64,000 nt of DNA from Eremophila alpestris peregrina (lineage: Eukaryota > Chordata > Aves > Passeriformes > Alaudidae), in NCBI GenBank assembly GCA_009792885.1, contig WMCF01000018.1, positions 4,763,029 to 4,827,028 on the forward strand, written 5' to 3'. This document shows positions 12,371 through 24,979 of the stretch, in pieces (the first letter of the stretch is position 1; each line of letters begins with the position of its first letter). Made by a program: the position numbers and the translations under genes. The notes beneath the pieces were generated by a model. The model saw nothing but the letters and a program-made list of their open reading frames with translations, ran no database searches and was not told the DNA's origin.

Positions 12371-15300
12371 GAAGAATGCAGCCAGCTTGGGAATTTTAGT
12401 TTTAGAGCTTCATTTTATTTATTTCTTTTCCCAAGAAACCACAGTATCACACTTAAAAACACATCAAATCAGTACCATGTGCTAGGCTTTCCAAGCTCAT
12501 TAGAGCACTTATGGAAGATGTACTTAATGAAATTGTGATAGAATGGCTAAGTTAATCAATGTTCTTTGAGCTGTAACATTTATATGTTACTTAAAAGAAA
12601 ATCCTCATAAGTGTTCTATCTTTGCCTGTTAAACAGTGACTTCAGTACTCTGTGCATTAATAGGTTCATATTTAAATCTGTGAAATTCCTCAGAACAGCC
12701 ACGTGTTACACATATATTGTTGAATCTGACTTTATGTTAAAGCTACAAGACAAAAAAAAAGTGTTACTATTAATTATTTGAGCTGCAGCTCAGAAACAGA
12801 AAGTTCATAGCTGGGAAAAAAAAATTATTTGTCATTTTTCTGCTAGATCGTACATATTTTGCTTAGGGCTGTGTTGTGTGGTTTTAACCATGCTGAAATC
12901 AGCAAAAGTAAGAAATTCAAATAATGCTACATGCATGATTATAAAAATTTGTTCCCTTCTAACCTGCAGACTTGGAAATTAATAAACTGTATTAAAAATA
13001 TGCGGCAGTGTTTCAATAACTTAAAATAATCTGATAGTACAATAAGAGCTGACTTTCTCAAGCAAACATTTTTTCTCAGAGTCAGATGTTAAATAGACAT
13101 GATGCTTTTATGTGTAAATAAACATTAAAATAATTTTGTAAAGGATTTTAATTCAATATTTAATTGTGGCATAGTTTAGTAAAAAATGTAGTTTTCTATT
13201 TCATTTATAATTAATGTAAATAGATAAAAGTAACATAATTCCACTGCTTTCACCAGATTTGAACCTGGGAAGAAAGGAATCCATGAATTTTTACTATCTT
13301 TTTTTTCTGCAAAAAATTATTTAGGGAAAACATTTTTTTTCCCTTATAAACAGGTCTTAAAGTCTTTAAGTGGTTTTTCTCAGCTGTCAGAATATCCTTT
13401 CTTGTGTCTTGCCTCTTAACTTGCTTGACTAGAAGTGTGATACCAAACCCATTCTCTATTGGTGGATTTATTTCCATTCTTACCCATGCATCATGACAAT
13501 GGGCCACTCACAAGTTGTGACAATGGAACATCCATCTGATGTGAGTCCTAATCCCCAGTAATCATCTATTACCTGTCCTTTTGTCAGTAATTAATTTGAC
13601 ATCCCACTCTGGATGGGTTTTTTTGCCTGAATAACCTCAGGTATCAAAGTGTAACTACCATAACCAACTTTGAGATCAACAAGGAACTGAAGGGAGTGAC
13701 TGTCTGTCTCTAGACCTGACTGGATAAGCTTTACACACTTTATTCATGCATTCACATTTGATTTTCCATACTATCCTTGAAATTCTCCTACAGTACAATT
13801 AAGGAATAAAAAAGAAGGCAAAACAACCTGTTCTAAATGTTCTGTGTGTATAATCAGACTAATAGAACAATAGTAACAGCTCTCAGCAGTAGAAAAGTGA
13901 ACAAGGTGGCTAAATCCATGTTTTAGAAAGCATGATCAATTGAAAAAGTGATAGCCTTAGTGATATTGATGTCAAACTACAGCTGATCTGTGACTTCTTT
14001 GTGCCACATCATTATTCAATTTGACTGTATGAAGGCTGGTCTACATTTCCCTATTTAGATGCAGTCAGTGTGTCCGTGGCTGTGAGTGTGTGTGTGCATC
14101 CACTCACCCCTTACCACTTCACAATGCCCACAGAAGAACACAAACAATGTATTTCCTTTCAGAATAGGTTGAACTAAACAGTGGCCACCTGAAACAGATC
14201 TGCTGTTCTCTAATGCCATTTGAGCTGTGTACTTTTATGAAGACCTGTGGCTGGACTGCTTCATTTTCCAATGACTGTCCTTCATCTAGACTATATTCAC
14301 TGTGATTTCCACCACAGTGGCCTGCAAAGACCAGTTTCTTGGGTGTGTTATGGGCAGTACCTTGCTGTAGTGACCACCAAAAGCAGGATTGTGACCCTGT
14401 GGGCAGTGCCAGCTCACGCACTAAGGTGAATTATTTTAAGTTTTTACTCTAGAGCTGAGAGATAACTCATGAAAGGCTGGCTCCCTGATTTTCAAAACTT
14501 TACACCAGTAAAAAACCAAGGCATCAGGATTCCTTGGTTGTAAATGATGCAATTTTTTCATTAATTAGCACTCAATGCCCTATTTGCTACTTATGGCTCT
14601 CAAGACCCATGCTAATTAGTCCACATACGCATTTATCCCCTCCCTTTGAGTCTGGAGGGTAGGTCAATGAGTTGGTGGTCATGATGTCCCACTGCTGGAA
14701 TGACCTTACCCCCAATTACTGCTTGGTTCTGACTTTCACTCCTGATGGCCATTGTCCAGAGAGCCCATTCATCTTGGATTGTCTTCCTTTCCCACAAAAC
14801 AAAAGGCTAGCCAAGCACACAATGTTCACAATTCCACTGCATAATCATGGGGCTGCTGACTAAAAACCTAAAGAAACCTGCAGTTTTATTTTTGAATCTT
14901 AAGGGGTTTGATATCTGGAATACTCTGGTTTTTTTTCCTCTTAACCTAATCTAAGGATTTTATCAGATGATTCCTGCTGAAGAAATAATCTTTTGAAGAA
15001 CATAAAAGATGTAAAATGCATTTTAAAAGCATCTTGCAGATAACTAGAGTATTTCGGGGGACAACAGCAAAGAAGAGTGAAAAATCACAGTATATTAGTC
15101 AAAATATTATCCAAGCCATTAGGAATACTGAAAAAAGAACGTGGGATAGAGTTGTGAGGGAGGTGGTTTCTTTTGCAAATTTATGTACAGTAAGAATTTT
15201 CTCAACTATTAAACTATTACATGTCATGTCTCTTCTTCTAACTAGGTACTTCAGGCTAAATATAACAGAGTACAAAGTTAAGAAGAAAATTTTGTATTCT

Positions 15301-16371
15301 AAAACTACAAATTGCCTCACAGGAGGCTAAAATTATTTCAGATTGCTTTTCTTGTGTGTTCTGCTTAGAGGCATATTATACATAATATGAAACATGACCA
15401 GTGGTTTGATATACTTGTTAAGAATGTCACATAGCCATTTTGGGAAACTGCTGTTACCTTGGAGACCAAAAGCAGAATTTATCTGGCCAATTTCAACCTC
15501 AACAGTTTATGAATCAGAAGTTTTGAGCATCCCCTACTCAAAAATATGGTAAGATGGGTATAAAAAGTTTAAAAATTTCCCAAGAATTGGTTTTAAAAAT
15601 CTCAGTTTAAAGTCCAGGCTAAGCAACCAGGGAATAATTTGTCTTATAGGTATGGCTGTCTGAGCTAACCATCAACTAGACTCACTTTATGGACAAAAGA
15701 GAAACAAAGCACTCCTTTGCTAGACCTGTTTTGACGTTTTCCTTAGGGTGAGTTGTGTCCTAGATTTCATATGTTGGACTCTTTACATTTAATGCACAAG
15801 AATTTAGGTCTCTGTACAAGTGAGCAAAAGGTTCAAACTCTGTCTGTTCAAAATGAACCAGGAAAAAAAAATTACCTTAAGATAGATCTTACGTAATTTA
15901 AAAAAAAAGATGCAAGCATACAAAGCACTTCAGTTCCTGCAATGTCAAGAAGATTTTTGTGAATTAATGTGTTATATTCTGTCTACAGGCCATTGACTTC
16001 ACATGCAATTCCTTCTGAATCTCATTTTTTTACAGTATATCTTAATGGAAGTTGAAGACTCTGTAAGAAGGTCTGAAAATAAAATCTTCTTCATGTAAGC
16101 AAAGTTGTCCAGGTTTTCAGACAGTTTATGTACAAATTGTCTACAAATATTCAAAGGGTCTGTTGGTTCGTTGCCCAAATCTGTCACTGGGCAAATAAAT
16201 TTCAAATTAAGGTAGAATCATCCAATTGTCAATCTAAGGTGATTTCAAGACAAGAAAAATATATAAATGGAAACCTGAAAAAATCCATTAAACTGAGCAT
16301 AAATTATTAACTTCTTTTTTTTTTTTTTAATCAAACCACAGCTGCATAGTGTACCTCAAGAAAGGAACTGG

Positions 16372-16705
16372 TGCTGTTGGGTTTTGAGTTGGGTTAAATC
16401 CTTGCATCGGTCTGTCTGAGACCGAGCTGATTTTCCTCATAACATCTCTGTGGTTCTATGCTTTGCACTTGTGACCAAAACTGTGTTGATAACTCACAGA
16501 TTTTTAGTTATTTTAGTTATTTTTAGTTATTGCTGAGCGGTGCTCACACAGCCTCAAGTTCTGTCTTGCTGGTGGTGCTGTCATCCTGTGAGAAGGTTGG
16601 GGCTGCACCAGGAATTGGGAAGGGACACTGCCAGCACAACTGACTCCAGATGACCAAAGTAACATCCCCTGCCACTGACCTCAAGCTCAGGAATAAAAGC
16701 TGTTT
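16372..16705 (+). mobile_element. Truncated ERVL-type LTR (5' portion)
   Basis: This follows the order of blocks of the avian ERVL LTR seen more completely at 29712-30299: a TGCTG-type start, the 'GTGTTGATAA' block at about 16484, the 'TTAGTTATTGCTGAGC' block at about 16520, the 'GCTCACACAGCC' block, the 'GGGACACTGCCAGCACAACTGA' region and the 'TGACCAAAG' block at about 16650. It ends near an AATAAAAGCT sequence, and the 3' half including the poly(A) region is missing. The motif TTTTAGTTA is repeated three times at 16501-16530 where the other copy has no such array. No internal retroviral genes flank it, so it is an old, broken LTR. The exact ends are approximate. Confidence 0.75.
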
Positions 16706-19700
16706 TAGCTATGATAATAGCAGTTATCATTTTTCAAGTTTGTCTTTTCAAATAATTCCAAACTATTCAGCAGAATTTCACTTTGCATATGGAAGCAATT
16801 TCATCAGTTTGCATGTGGTGCACATGGTCAATTTGAGCTGCATTTGAGCTGAACAAAATTTATGGCTGTTATATTGCTTAAAAGAGTAATTTCCTTTATG
16901 TTTTATAGTTTGCAAAAGAGTGTTCACAGTTATAATATTTGATGTCCTGACTGATAGTAAATTCATTATATCAAGTGCTTTGCAATCATAGAGTAAAGGA
17001 TAATTTCTCCAAAGAATTTATAAGCAAATACACAAAGGTATTGATTTAAAAGACAGAAAAACTGAATATAGAGTTTCTAATGGAAATCGGCCATTCTTCA
17101 GTTGATTATTCAGGGTTTACAACTTGGGTGTTCCCTCAAAATCATAAGACTAAGTCTGTGTACTAAATTCCACTCTCCTGAAGGAGTGATCAAGATCTTA
17201 ATTGGGCTATCACAGTTCCTTAGAGAGTCTAGAAAAGAGATGAAGATAATAATCTCTACAAATATTCCTCTTGGTCAAGGATAGCACTGTTACCATGATA
17301 GCTCATGCCAATAATTTCACCTACAGGTCCAAGAGAAGGAAGAAGGTAAAAAGTTCTTCAGGTTATCAGTTTATTTCATTTTATTCTTCTCTATCACTGT
17401 CTTGGCAACATCTGTTACATTTACATTGGTTAGTCTTTCAGCATTGTTTCCATATAAAATGTAATTATTTTCTACATTTATCTGGTTTGAACTAGAAAAT
17501 GCCTGAAAAATTCAGAAGCATTTATTCTCTTGCAAATCATATTTCCTTCTTTTATTTGCCTATGCATATGTTCAGAACATGCCAAATACAAACTATATAA
17601 AATGAAGTTATAGAAAGTGAAATTATCAACAGAAACTCCAACAAAAAACTATGAAAAACCAAAAAAGCCACTTCCTTTTAGTAAACTAATAAATATTGAA
17701 TTCTTATAACAAAATAGCCGATTTTTCAGAAGTCTTCAGGTTCAATTGAAAAGGGAAAGGGATTGCAAGTAATAATACATTTAAGCATTTGTGAAAGGCT
17801 CATGGTACTTGTAAAAATATGATCTTTTTTACTTAAATTTGAGGATTTTTCACCGTCCCATCAGAGATAAAATTGTGTTGCTATAAAGAATTAAAAAAAA
17901 ATACCCATGTAATTTCCTGGCAGCTTGCAATCAAGGGAAATTGGGAGCTGTAATATGAATACCCCAGACAATGCTTTACTGAAGATAATTGTTAATTATC
18001 ATCACCTGTTTATAATTTCAGTTGCCTTTTAGAGAGTGCTCATACTTCCTTCTGTAGTTATAAATAAGTAGCATAAATTCTGATATCAGGGTAGGGCTCT
18101 CTTTGCTAGAAAACAGGCAGTGAAACTGGTTTCTCCAAGTTTCCATGTATGGGGAGAAATCAGCATATCCCAAAAATAACAGAAATGAGATTTTTTTTTT
18201 TTTATTACCTTAGAGGGATAGGTGATATCTACCCCATTCCTGGTTGAAACTCTTGGGTCCTGCTTGAATAAATGTTACCCACTTAGGGTCTTCACTGTAC
18301 TGCTGTGCCAGATTTTTTACTGATGAGAATCTCCTCCATATAAGATTTCAATATTTTATAAAACACATATAAATAGTTGTTTTTGAGGGTGGAAATCTAG
18401 CTTTACAAAATATGCCTGTAAGTGTGGGAATCCTTATTAACAAACCATTTTAAACACTGGTGAGGTGAAACATGAAATTTCCTTTGTTGTTTTCATTTGA
18501 AATAAAAGCTTGCTGAAATGTAATTTTGTCTTTAAATCTGCCTGTTCTTTTCCTCTTTCATGCCCTCCATATAAAAGTAGAAAATTTATTCTTGAGGTCT
18601 GAGCTCTGATCTCACAACAGTAATATTAAACAGCTTTTCCATTGTCATGCAATAGCACTGGATAAAGTACATAAAAGGCAACTTGGTCATGAGTGAAAAG
18701 GAACAGTTATGAACCTTCAATCATAGACCAGACTCCTATTAGTTTAAAAGGATATTTATGGATAAGATGTTCAATGGAAGGTGGTCTTTTTCTTTATATA
18801 TTTAAGAACAAGTGTGATTTTCTTTAAGAGATGCATTGATGTAGAATAAAAATGAAAAAAAATTAATGTGGCTATTTTTAAATACAATACAGTTAGAGAT
18901 TCAGCACAAATATAAGGAAAGTTTTTAGGCTATCTTCAGATTCACCCAATGCTGCTAAGGCCTGAAAGGGGGAGTTCAGTAAATGTTCATATTAAACTGG
19001 AAGTGAAATGGGTTAAACAAGAGAGGTGCAATGCAGGTTGAATGAAAGATCCCAGGAACTGTGGACTTCTGCTGTTATTTGCACAGATAGTTTTTGAAAT
19101 CAATAGTTTTGCTCAGCCAGAGTTACAGTAAAAAGAAAAGTGCTCAAAACAAGGCTACCAGCACAGGAATGATGCAAATAGAGTCTGTCAGTATAGTGGG
19201 GGTATTTTTATTCAGTGAAATTCCTTCACTGTGGATTCTGTTTTTATCATGGTTTTGTGAAGGCTGTTGCAAACAGAATTGAGCACCAGAATGTTGGCAT
19301 GTATGTTAAGCTTTACTCAGTGGTGGGTGGAAATCACTAGCAGGAGGAACCCGTAGCATGATATATATATATATGTATTTTGAAAATTAAAATATAACTT
19401 AAAGTAACAAGAAAAAGCTGACTAGATGAGAGCAACTCACCTGATACATAATTCACCTTGATGCCATGTTTAAAGTGTTTGAGGCTCTAAAAGTTTGTGA
19501 GAAAAGAAATACTACTTATGTTACTGAATGGTATGGATAATATTTATATATCCAGAGATCAAATGGAGGATAATAAAATATACTGATGAAGAATTCAGCA
19601 ATTTCTGTAGTGAGCTTACCTTCATCTTGTTCATCAGGTTTTATTTCAGCAGATGTTTTCTTTCATTATTCTTTCTGACTTCTCAAGTATATCTTGCCAT

Positions 19701-20694
19701 AAACACCACTTAACACTACAAAATATCCTCTTCATTTTCACCTGGAATTTTTCCTTAGTTATTTTTTTTTCATTTGTTTTGGGAAGAGGGAGATAAAAGT
19801 AGAACAGGAGGGAGGCTTCCATTTTTAATTATTTGCTTATTTAGCCAATTAATTTTTTTAGTGATTAAGATGTTTTGGAGCATTTGAGGCTCACAGAGTG
19901 ATTTAACCTCCTCTAGCAGCAGGTGTTTTGCCTTTGTTTGAAAGAACATGTTTGGGAGTGTGTAGCATTGAATTGAAACACACAAAGTATTTTTGTTCTA
20001 CCATTACAGAATTGCACTGGAATAATAAGACCCTTTCACAAAGGCCCTTTTATGTCCTCTTTTGAAATTACATACAGTATTATGTTACTAATGCAGGATC
20101 TAAGGTTTTCTTTAAAATTGTCAGAGAAATGAATGTAAAAACCCCTGTGTGCTGGTGGAAATAAACATTATGCTGAATAAAAACTTAGGATATTTCATCT
20201 TCCTTTGCTGTGCAAACAAAATAGGCAAGTCTGGTGTTGTTTGCTGAGTGTTGGTAGTGTATGAATTATTTCCTGAAGAACATAAAAAGCTGAGGAAAAA
20301 CATCATAGACTGCAAAATATGATATTTGAAACAGAAGATGACAAAGTGTGTAGACTTATACACATTTAGGAACAGTCTTATGAATTGTGACTTATAGAAA
20401 TGGTCTAGTTGCTAATACAAAATTGTAAGTACTTTAATAATTTTTAACATGGTAGCTAATAGACGTCAATGTAATACAATTGAAAAACTGATTAAGAAGA
20501 AAATATGTACCTTATTTGTATTTTATAAAAACCACTCAGTTACACAAGTAAAACATAGAATACTTTTACTCTATAGTGACATGAAACAGAATCCAAACTG
20601 TAAAGTGGTATTGTTCACACTCGGCAAACTGTGAGATAGTTATTTCATTTCTATAGCATTTTGTCAGCTCTTCTTTTCAGTACTCTATAATTGT
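16706..20694. other. Unique AT-rich non-coding stretch
   Basis: No gene or recognised mobile element. Open frames are all under about 80 codons and match nothing known to me. The patch around 17970-18060 contains TTAATTATC and similar homeodomain-like words, a weak hint of regulatory sequence. A short AT dinucleotide run lies at about 19361-19374. Confidence 0.55.
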
Positions 20695-21665
20695 CCTTGA
20701 AATCATAGAATCATAGACTGGTTTGGGATAGAAGAGACAATAAAGTCCCAACCCCCTGTCATGGGCTGGGACATCTTTCACTGGACCAGGCTACTCAAAG
20801 CCCCCAACCATTGAACAGAGATGGGGCATCCACAGCTTCTCTGGGCAATGTTTCAGTGCCTCACCACCCTCACAGTAAGGAATTTCTTTCTAATAGCCAA
20901 TCAAAACCTCTTTCAGTTTAAAGCCATGACACCTTTACCTATCACTACATGCTCTTGTCAAAAGTCCCTCTTTGGCTTTCCTGTAGACCCCCTTTAAGTT
21001 CTGGGAGGTGTTATGAGGTCTCCCCAGAGCCTTCTCCAGGCTGAAAAGCCCCAACTCTCCCAGCCTGTCTCCACAGAGTTGCTTCTGTTCTCTGGTCATC
21101 TCCATGGCCTCCTCTGGACTCACTTCAACAGCTCCATCTCCACCTTATGTTGGGGACACCAGAGCTGGGTGCAGCTCTCCAGGTGGGGTCTCAAGAGAAC
21201 AGAACCCAGAGGCAGAATCGCCTCACTCACCTTCTTCCCACATTACTTTTGATCCAGCCCAGAACACAGCTGGTTTTCTGGCCCATGACTGCCCACTGCT
21301 GGATCATTGCATGTTGAGCTTCTCGCAGACCAGGACTCCGAAGTCTTTTCCAGAGCTGCTCTGAGTCCATTCTCTGCTCAGCCTGTGTTTGTGCTTGGCA
21401 TTGCTCTGACCCAGGGGTAGGACCTGGTACTTGGCCACATTCATGATGTTCACGTGTGCCCACATCTCCAGCCTGCCCAGGCCCCTGTGGACAGCATCCC
21501 ATCCCCCCAGTGTGGGGAAAAACTGCTCCAAAATGCTTGGTGTCATTGGCAAACGTTCTGAGGATGCCCTCAGTTCCACTGTCCATGTCACTGACAGTGA
21601 TGTTAAACAGTGCCCACCTGACCCCTGAGGAACATCACTTGCCTCTGGTCTCCACCAGTGACATC
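20695..21665 (-). mobile_element. CR1 LINE, 5'-truncated, about 0.97 kb, with reverse-transcriptase remnant
   Basis: Read on the minus strand, the element ends (at 20.7 kb) in the CR1 tail of tandem TATGATTCTATGATT units, and its 3' region passes through the conserved 'GGTTGGGGG...GGGAC' blocks. Minus-strand frames at about 21227-21591 carry the core of the CR1 reverse transcriptase: an F-A-N-D-T-K segment where active copies have F-A-D-D, then H-I-type, V-L-x-L-G-Q-S-N-A and D-L/F-G-V-L-V-like blocks. A later frame at 20935-21123 contains L-G-E-L-G-L-F-S-L-E-K, the usual C-terminal landmark. Several frameshifts split it and the catalytic second D region is altered, so it is dead. The 5' end is truncated near 21.66 kb, as is normal for CR1. 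Confidence 0.93.
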
Positions 21666-21916
21666 ACTGATCTCCAGGAATAAAATGGACATCAGCAAAT
21701 GAAAGGAGCACCAATGTGGGGACATGTTCTAATATAATCTTCATTATGACCTATTGCAGCCAACTCACCCACACAACGATGTTTTTATAATTTCCTATTT
21801 TTTATCAGAGTTGTACATGGTTATTATGGAGAATATTAACTCATCACTGATCACAATGGGCTATCATAGTATTTTGGGATTCATAGGTCCTTTCAAAAGG
21901 CTTTTTATCTAGGCTG

Positions 21917-21947
21917 TTTTAATGTTGTTTTGGAGACAACATTAAAA
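21917..21947. repeat. Perfect 12-bp inverted repeat with 7-base loop
   Basis: TTTTAATGTTGT (21917-21928) and ACAACATTAAAA (21936-21947) pair perfectly around TTTGGAG. It lies about 250 bp beyond the 5' end of the CR1 copy and is not part of it. The arms are A/T-rich, but 12 of 12 pairs is more than most chance hairpins in this window. Confidence 0.8.
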
Positions 21948-23124
21948 GTATATATCCAAAGCTGTTAAATCATATTAAAGAAATTTTGCTACTCATTACA
22001 ATGTTTCATGGGGAATTAATATTTTCCTTATTAACAACAAGAATAATCGGTGATTTTACAGAGAGATTTTAAAAACATTCTTTAAATTAGCAAATGCATT
22101 ATTACATTTTCAATCCTACAGTACAAAGTATAACTGATGTTACTCAATTAAGTGACAGTTCTCCTTGACATTAAACCACAGTTTATTATGCAGAGAGGTT
22201 TCTGGATTTTTAAGTATTGGCATTTATTTATTATGCAAAGACTAATTTTTTATTAAAGATATATTCACTTCTAGTAGACTTTATTGTTTATCCTATTTCG
22301 TATTATGATGTCATGCTCTACAAGGTAAAAATGTAGCTCTGTAACAAAACCAAGCTCATCTTCAGATCAATACTGATTTCAGCCAGATCCTTACATGTAC
22401 TCACCATTTTGATTGTCTTTATCCAAATCCAGAACTTTTATTCAAAATTTGTATATGATAGTTCACCACAGAAAAAGAATTTCTAAATGCTAAAAGTAAA
22501 ATAAACTCAGATAGGAATAAATTGGTAATACAAAGCAGCTTGAAGTTTCTGATTGCAAAAGTTCTTGAATATTTAATTGATCATATTGTCTTTAAGCCTA
22601 TTGATCCCAATAAGATTTTTCAATGAGGGGTTTCATCATAAAAATATATTACAAAATTCCTTCTGCATGATTTCTGCTTGTTCTTTGTGAATTTCATTTC
22701 TTTTATTATTTGAATATAATGCCAAAAATAATAGAGTTATTTACTTCAGCAACAGCAATCATGGAATCACATGGGTAAAGAAACCTGGATATGTGTTTGG
22801 AATTATACTGCTGGTGCTGCCCATGAATGAAAATAGCTTTTCAGTAGGTGTATATGGTGGATTGCTCACCAAAGCAAATAGATTTAATTGATTTAAATGT
22901 CCATGACTCATTCACAGCAAATTTGGTTTCAAAAGGGGTCAGCTTTTGCAAAAAATGTAAGTTCCTTATATTCAAATCTCTTTTACATAAAGTTAATCAG
23001 ATGTTTTTTGCAACATCGTGCCTTCACTTTTTTCATTTGATTGATCCTTGAGTGAAAGAAGATCTAAGGGTAAATGTTAAACCTTTTTTTTTGCCTCCAG
23101 ATCTATTTAACTGTGTGGGATTGT

Positions 23125-23148
23125 TCCCATTCCCATTCCCATTCCCAT
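23125..23148. repeat. (TCCCAT)4 hexanucleotide repeat
   Basis: Four perfect tandem TCCCAT units, followed by ATATATA. This is a small hexamer microsatellite and not the vertebrate telomere unit. No flanking element explains it. Confidence 0.9.
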
Positions 23149-23938
23149 ATATACAGATAGCTCTCCTCTACTACAGCCTCACTTTTCTTTCTCACATTTA
23201 CCTGCATACTTTTACCCTGCAATTTATTTCTCAATCTTGTTCATTTAAAACAAAAGATTATCCTATTTCCCAGCAAGGGATAGAAAATATTGACCTCACT
23301 TAAGACAGATATTTCAAATCAGAAGGATTCTACACAGATGGGCTTTTGTAAAGTTGGGGAAAGTTGCTAAGCAGGCATAAAAGGAAGCTGGCTTTTGTAA
23401 AATTTCTCATTAATTGAGGATTTTATAGAACAGATGAAGTCATAGTCATCAGTCTAGGAATCTTTAATCAGCTTTTTCCTGGAGAAAAAGGATGGGTGGA
23501 CAATTCTGGAAAAAAAATGAAACATTTGTTCTCTGTGAAAATTATTTTTTTAATTTGACTAAGAAATATAACAGAAATTTCCTCAAAATGATGATAGGAT
23601 AGGCTTCTAACTAGCAATTAGTTATAACAGCTTCTATTTGAAAGCACATTCATTTTAAATATAGGGTGCTTTACAGCAAAGAAAGTTCTTTTTTGTATTG
23701 GCTCCATTTTCTTTTACATAGAAAGTTATGACCTTGGATCATATTTAATAAATTTTTCACTTGGAGCTTCGAAAGGCACCATCAATTTTGCATCATTTCT
23801 CTCACCAGCTGCACTTTTGTTTACAGAGTTTACCACATATGCATGGACAGTTACTTTTTTTTTCCCAAACAGCATAGTTTGTCCTTTTAAATTTTGATGT
23901 TTATTTTGACACTAGCAAAGTAAGAAACAATCCCCATT

Positions 23939-23955
23939 AAAAAAAAAAAAAAAAA
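23939..23955. repeat. A17 homopolymer run
   Basis: Seventeen consecutive A bases. The sequence to its left was checked for a processed pseudogene or SINE body ending in this run; none was recognised. Confidence 0.9.
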
Positions 23956-24488
23956 CTCTTCAAAACATTTAGAGGCATCACCAGTCCCCACATTCACATT
24001 TACAAGAAAACTCAACTCACCAGTCTGGGGAGAAGTTTCCTTTCCCAAACTGATGGTTAAAACATTGTTGGAAAGAGAATGATTTTTAGGTTCTACTGAT
24101 GAAGAGCACTTCAAATAATTCTACCTGCTATTGAGTTTTTAAATATGTATTATCGAACTTAAAATTAGACTCTCTTTTAGTAGATAATACATTGACAGTG
24201 AATCATATTTCAGATTCATGGAAGAAAAAGACCCAAGAAACATCATTCACTTTTTTCCTTCAAGTGTAGTTTTGCTTGGTGCATTTGCAAACACTAGTCT
24301 CTACTCACAGAAATATGCAGGCAGTATCCTGGGAAGTGTAAGTCATCTCTCACATTCAATTCTTTCAGCTCTGTGGCACCAGGAATAAACCTCTCATTTC
24401 CTGAGATGCAAGACAACAACCATCTCCTGGATTTCACTTTTCTGTCTGGAGAATGGATTTTTTCCCCATAGCCTAAGTCGGAGATAGG

Positions 24489-24509
24489 AAAAAAAAAAAA
24501 AAAAAAAAA
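24489..24509. repeat. A21 homopolymer run
   Basis: Twenty-one consecutive A bases. As with the run 0.5 kb upstream, no retrocopy body or target-site duplication is apparent beside it, so it is annotated only as a simple repeat. Confidence 0.9.
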
Positions 24510-24979
24510 GATTTATGATAGGATACACCTGTCCTTGCTTAAGTTTAGCCAAGTAGTATTTCATCTCATCCCAAGGCAGATATCTCAGAAAGATGCCTAT
24601 CAGCCTCCTTTGACTTCTCATCAAATCTTAATAAATGACTTGAATTAGATGTCATTTCACTGACAGGTAAATGTGAGACAAATCCTAAACTCTAACTCTT
24701 GAAACACTACAGTGCCTGTCCTTCTTAAGATCTCATGGTGAAATACAGTTTCCTCTCATAATGTTTAGACTTGTGCAAAACAATAAGTGATGCAGAAAAA
24801 GATTTGTACATGCAAGCATAGTAACAGGAAAACCAGTCTATCTGATGGGAAAATACTCTGTTTGTCCAAGTGGAGCCTGGAAGGCATAACAATAACCCAG
24901 AGATGCTGGTAGATTTGCAGAGCTTCATCTACTGGGTACTCAGACACCTAAAGTGAAAATGGACAAGTCCCAAGTTTAA

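Larger units (their letters stand above)
6866..16371. other. Unique AT-rich non-coding stretch
   Basis: No gene or recognised mobile element was found across about 9.5 kb. Open frames of up to about 112 codons (for example 11221-11559 plus, 14119-14421 minus) show no domain, repeat or motif I recognise. Short perfect inverted repeats occur at 7877-7896 and 12351-12370. The part at about 7300-7600 is rich in TAAT and GATAA-like words, the kind of text seen in conserved vertebrate enhancers, but this cannot be tested without alignment. A modestly GC-richer patch at about 12130-12350 is unexplained. Confidence 0.55.
21666..24979. other. Unique AT-rich non-coding stretch
   Basis: No gene or recognised mobile element in about 3.3 kb. 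It contains a 12-bp-stem inverted repeat, a TCCCAT hexamer array and two long A runs, listed separately. Open frames are short and unremarkable, and several simply read through the homopolymer runs. Confidence 0.55.

Noticed and set aside
21013..21683. Several plus-strand frames of 60-86 codons
   Set aside because: They are antisense shadows of the minus-strand CR1 ORF2 remnant.
23939..24509. A17 and A21 runs as tails of processed retrocopies
   Set aside because: No transcript-like body or flanking direct repeats were found next to either run.
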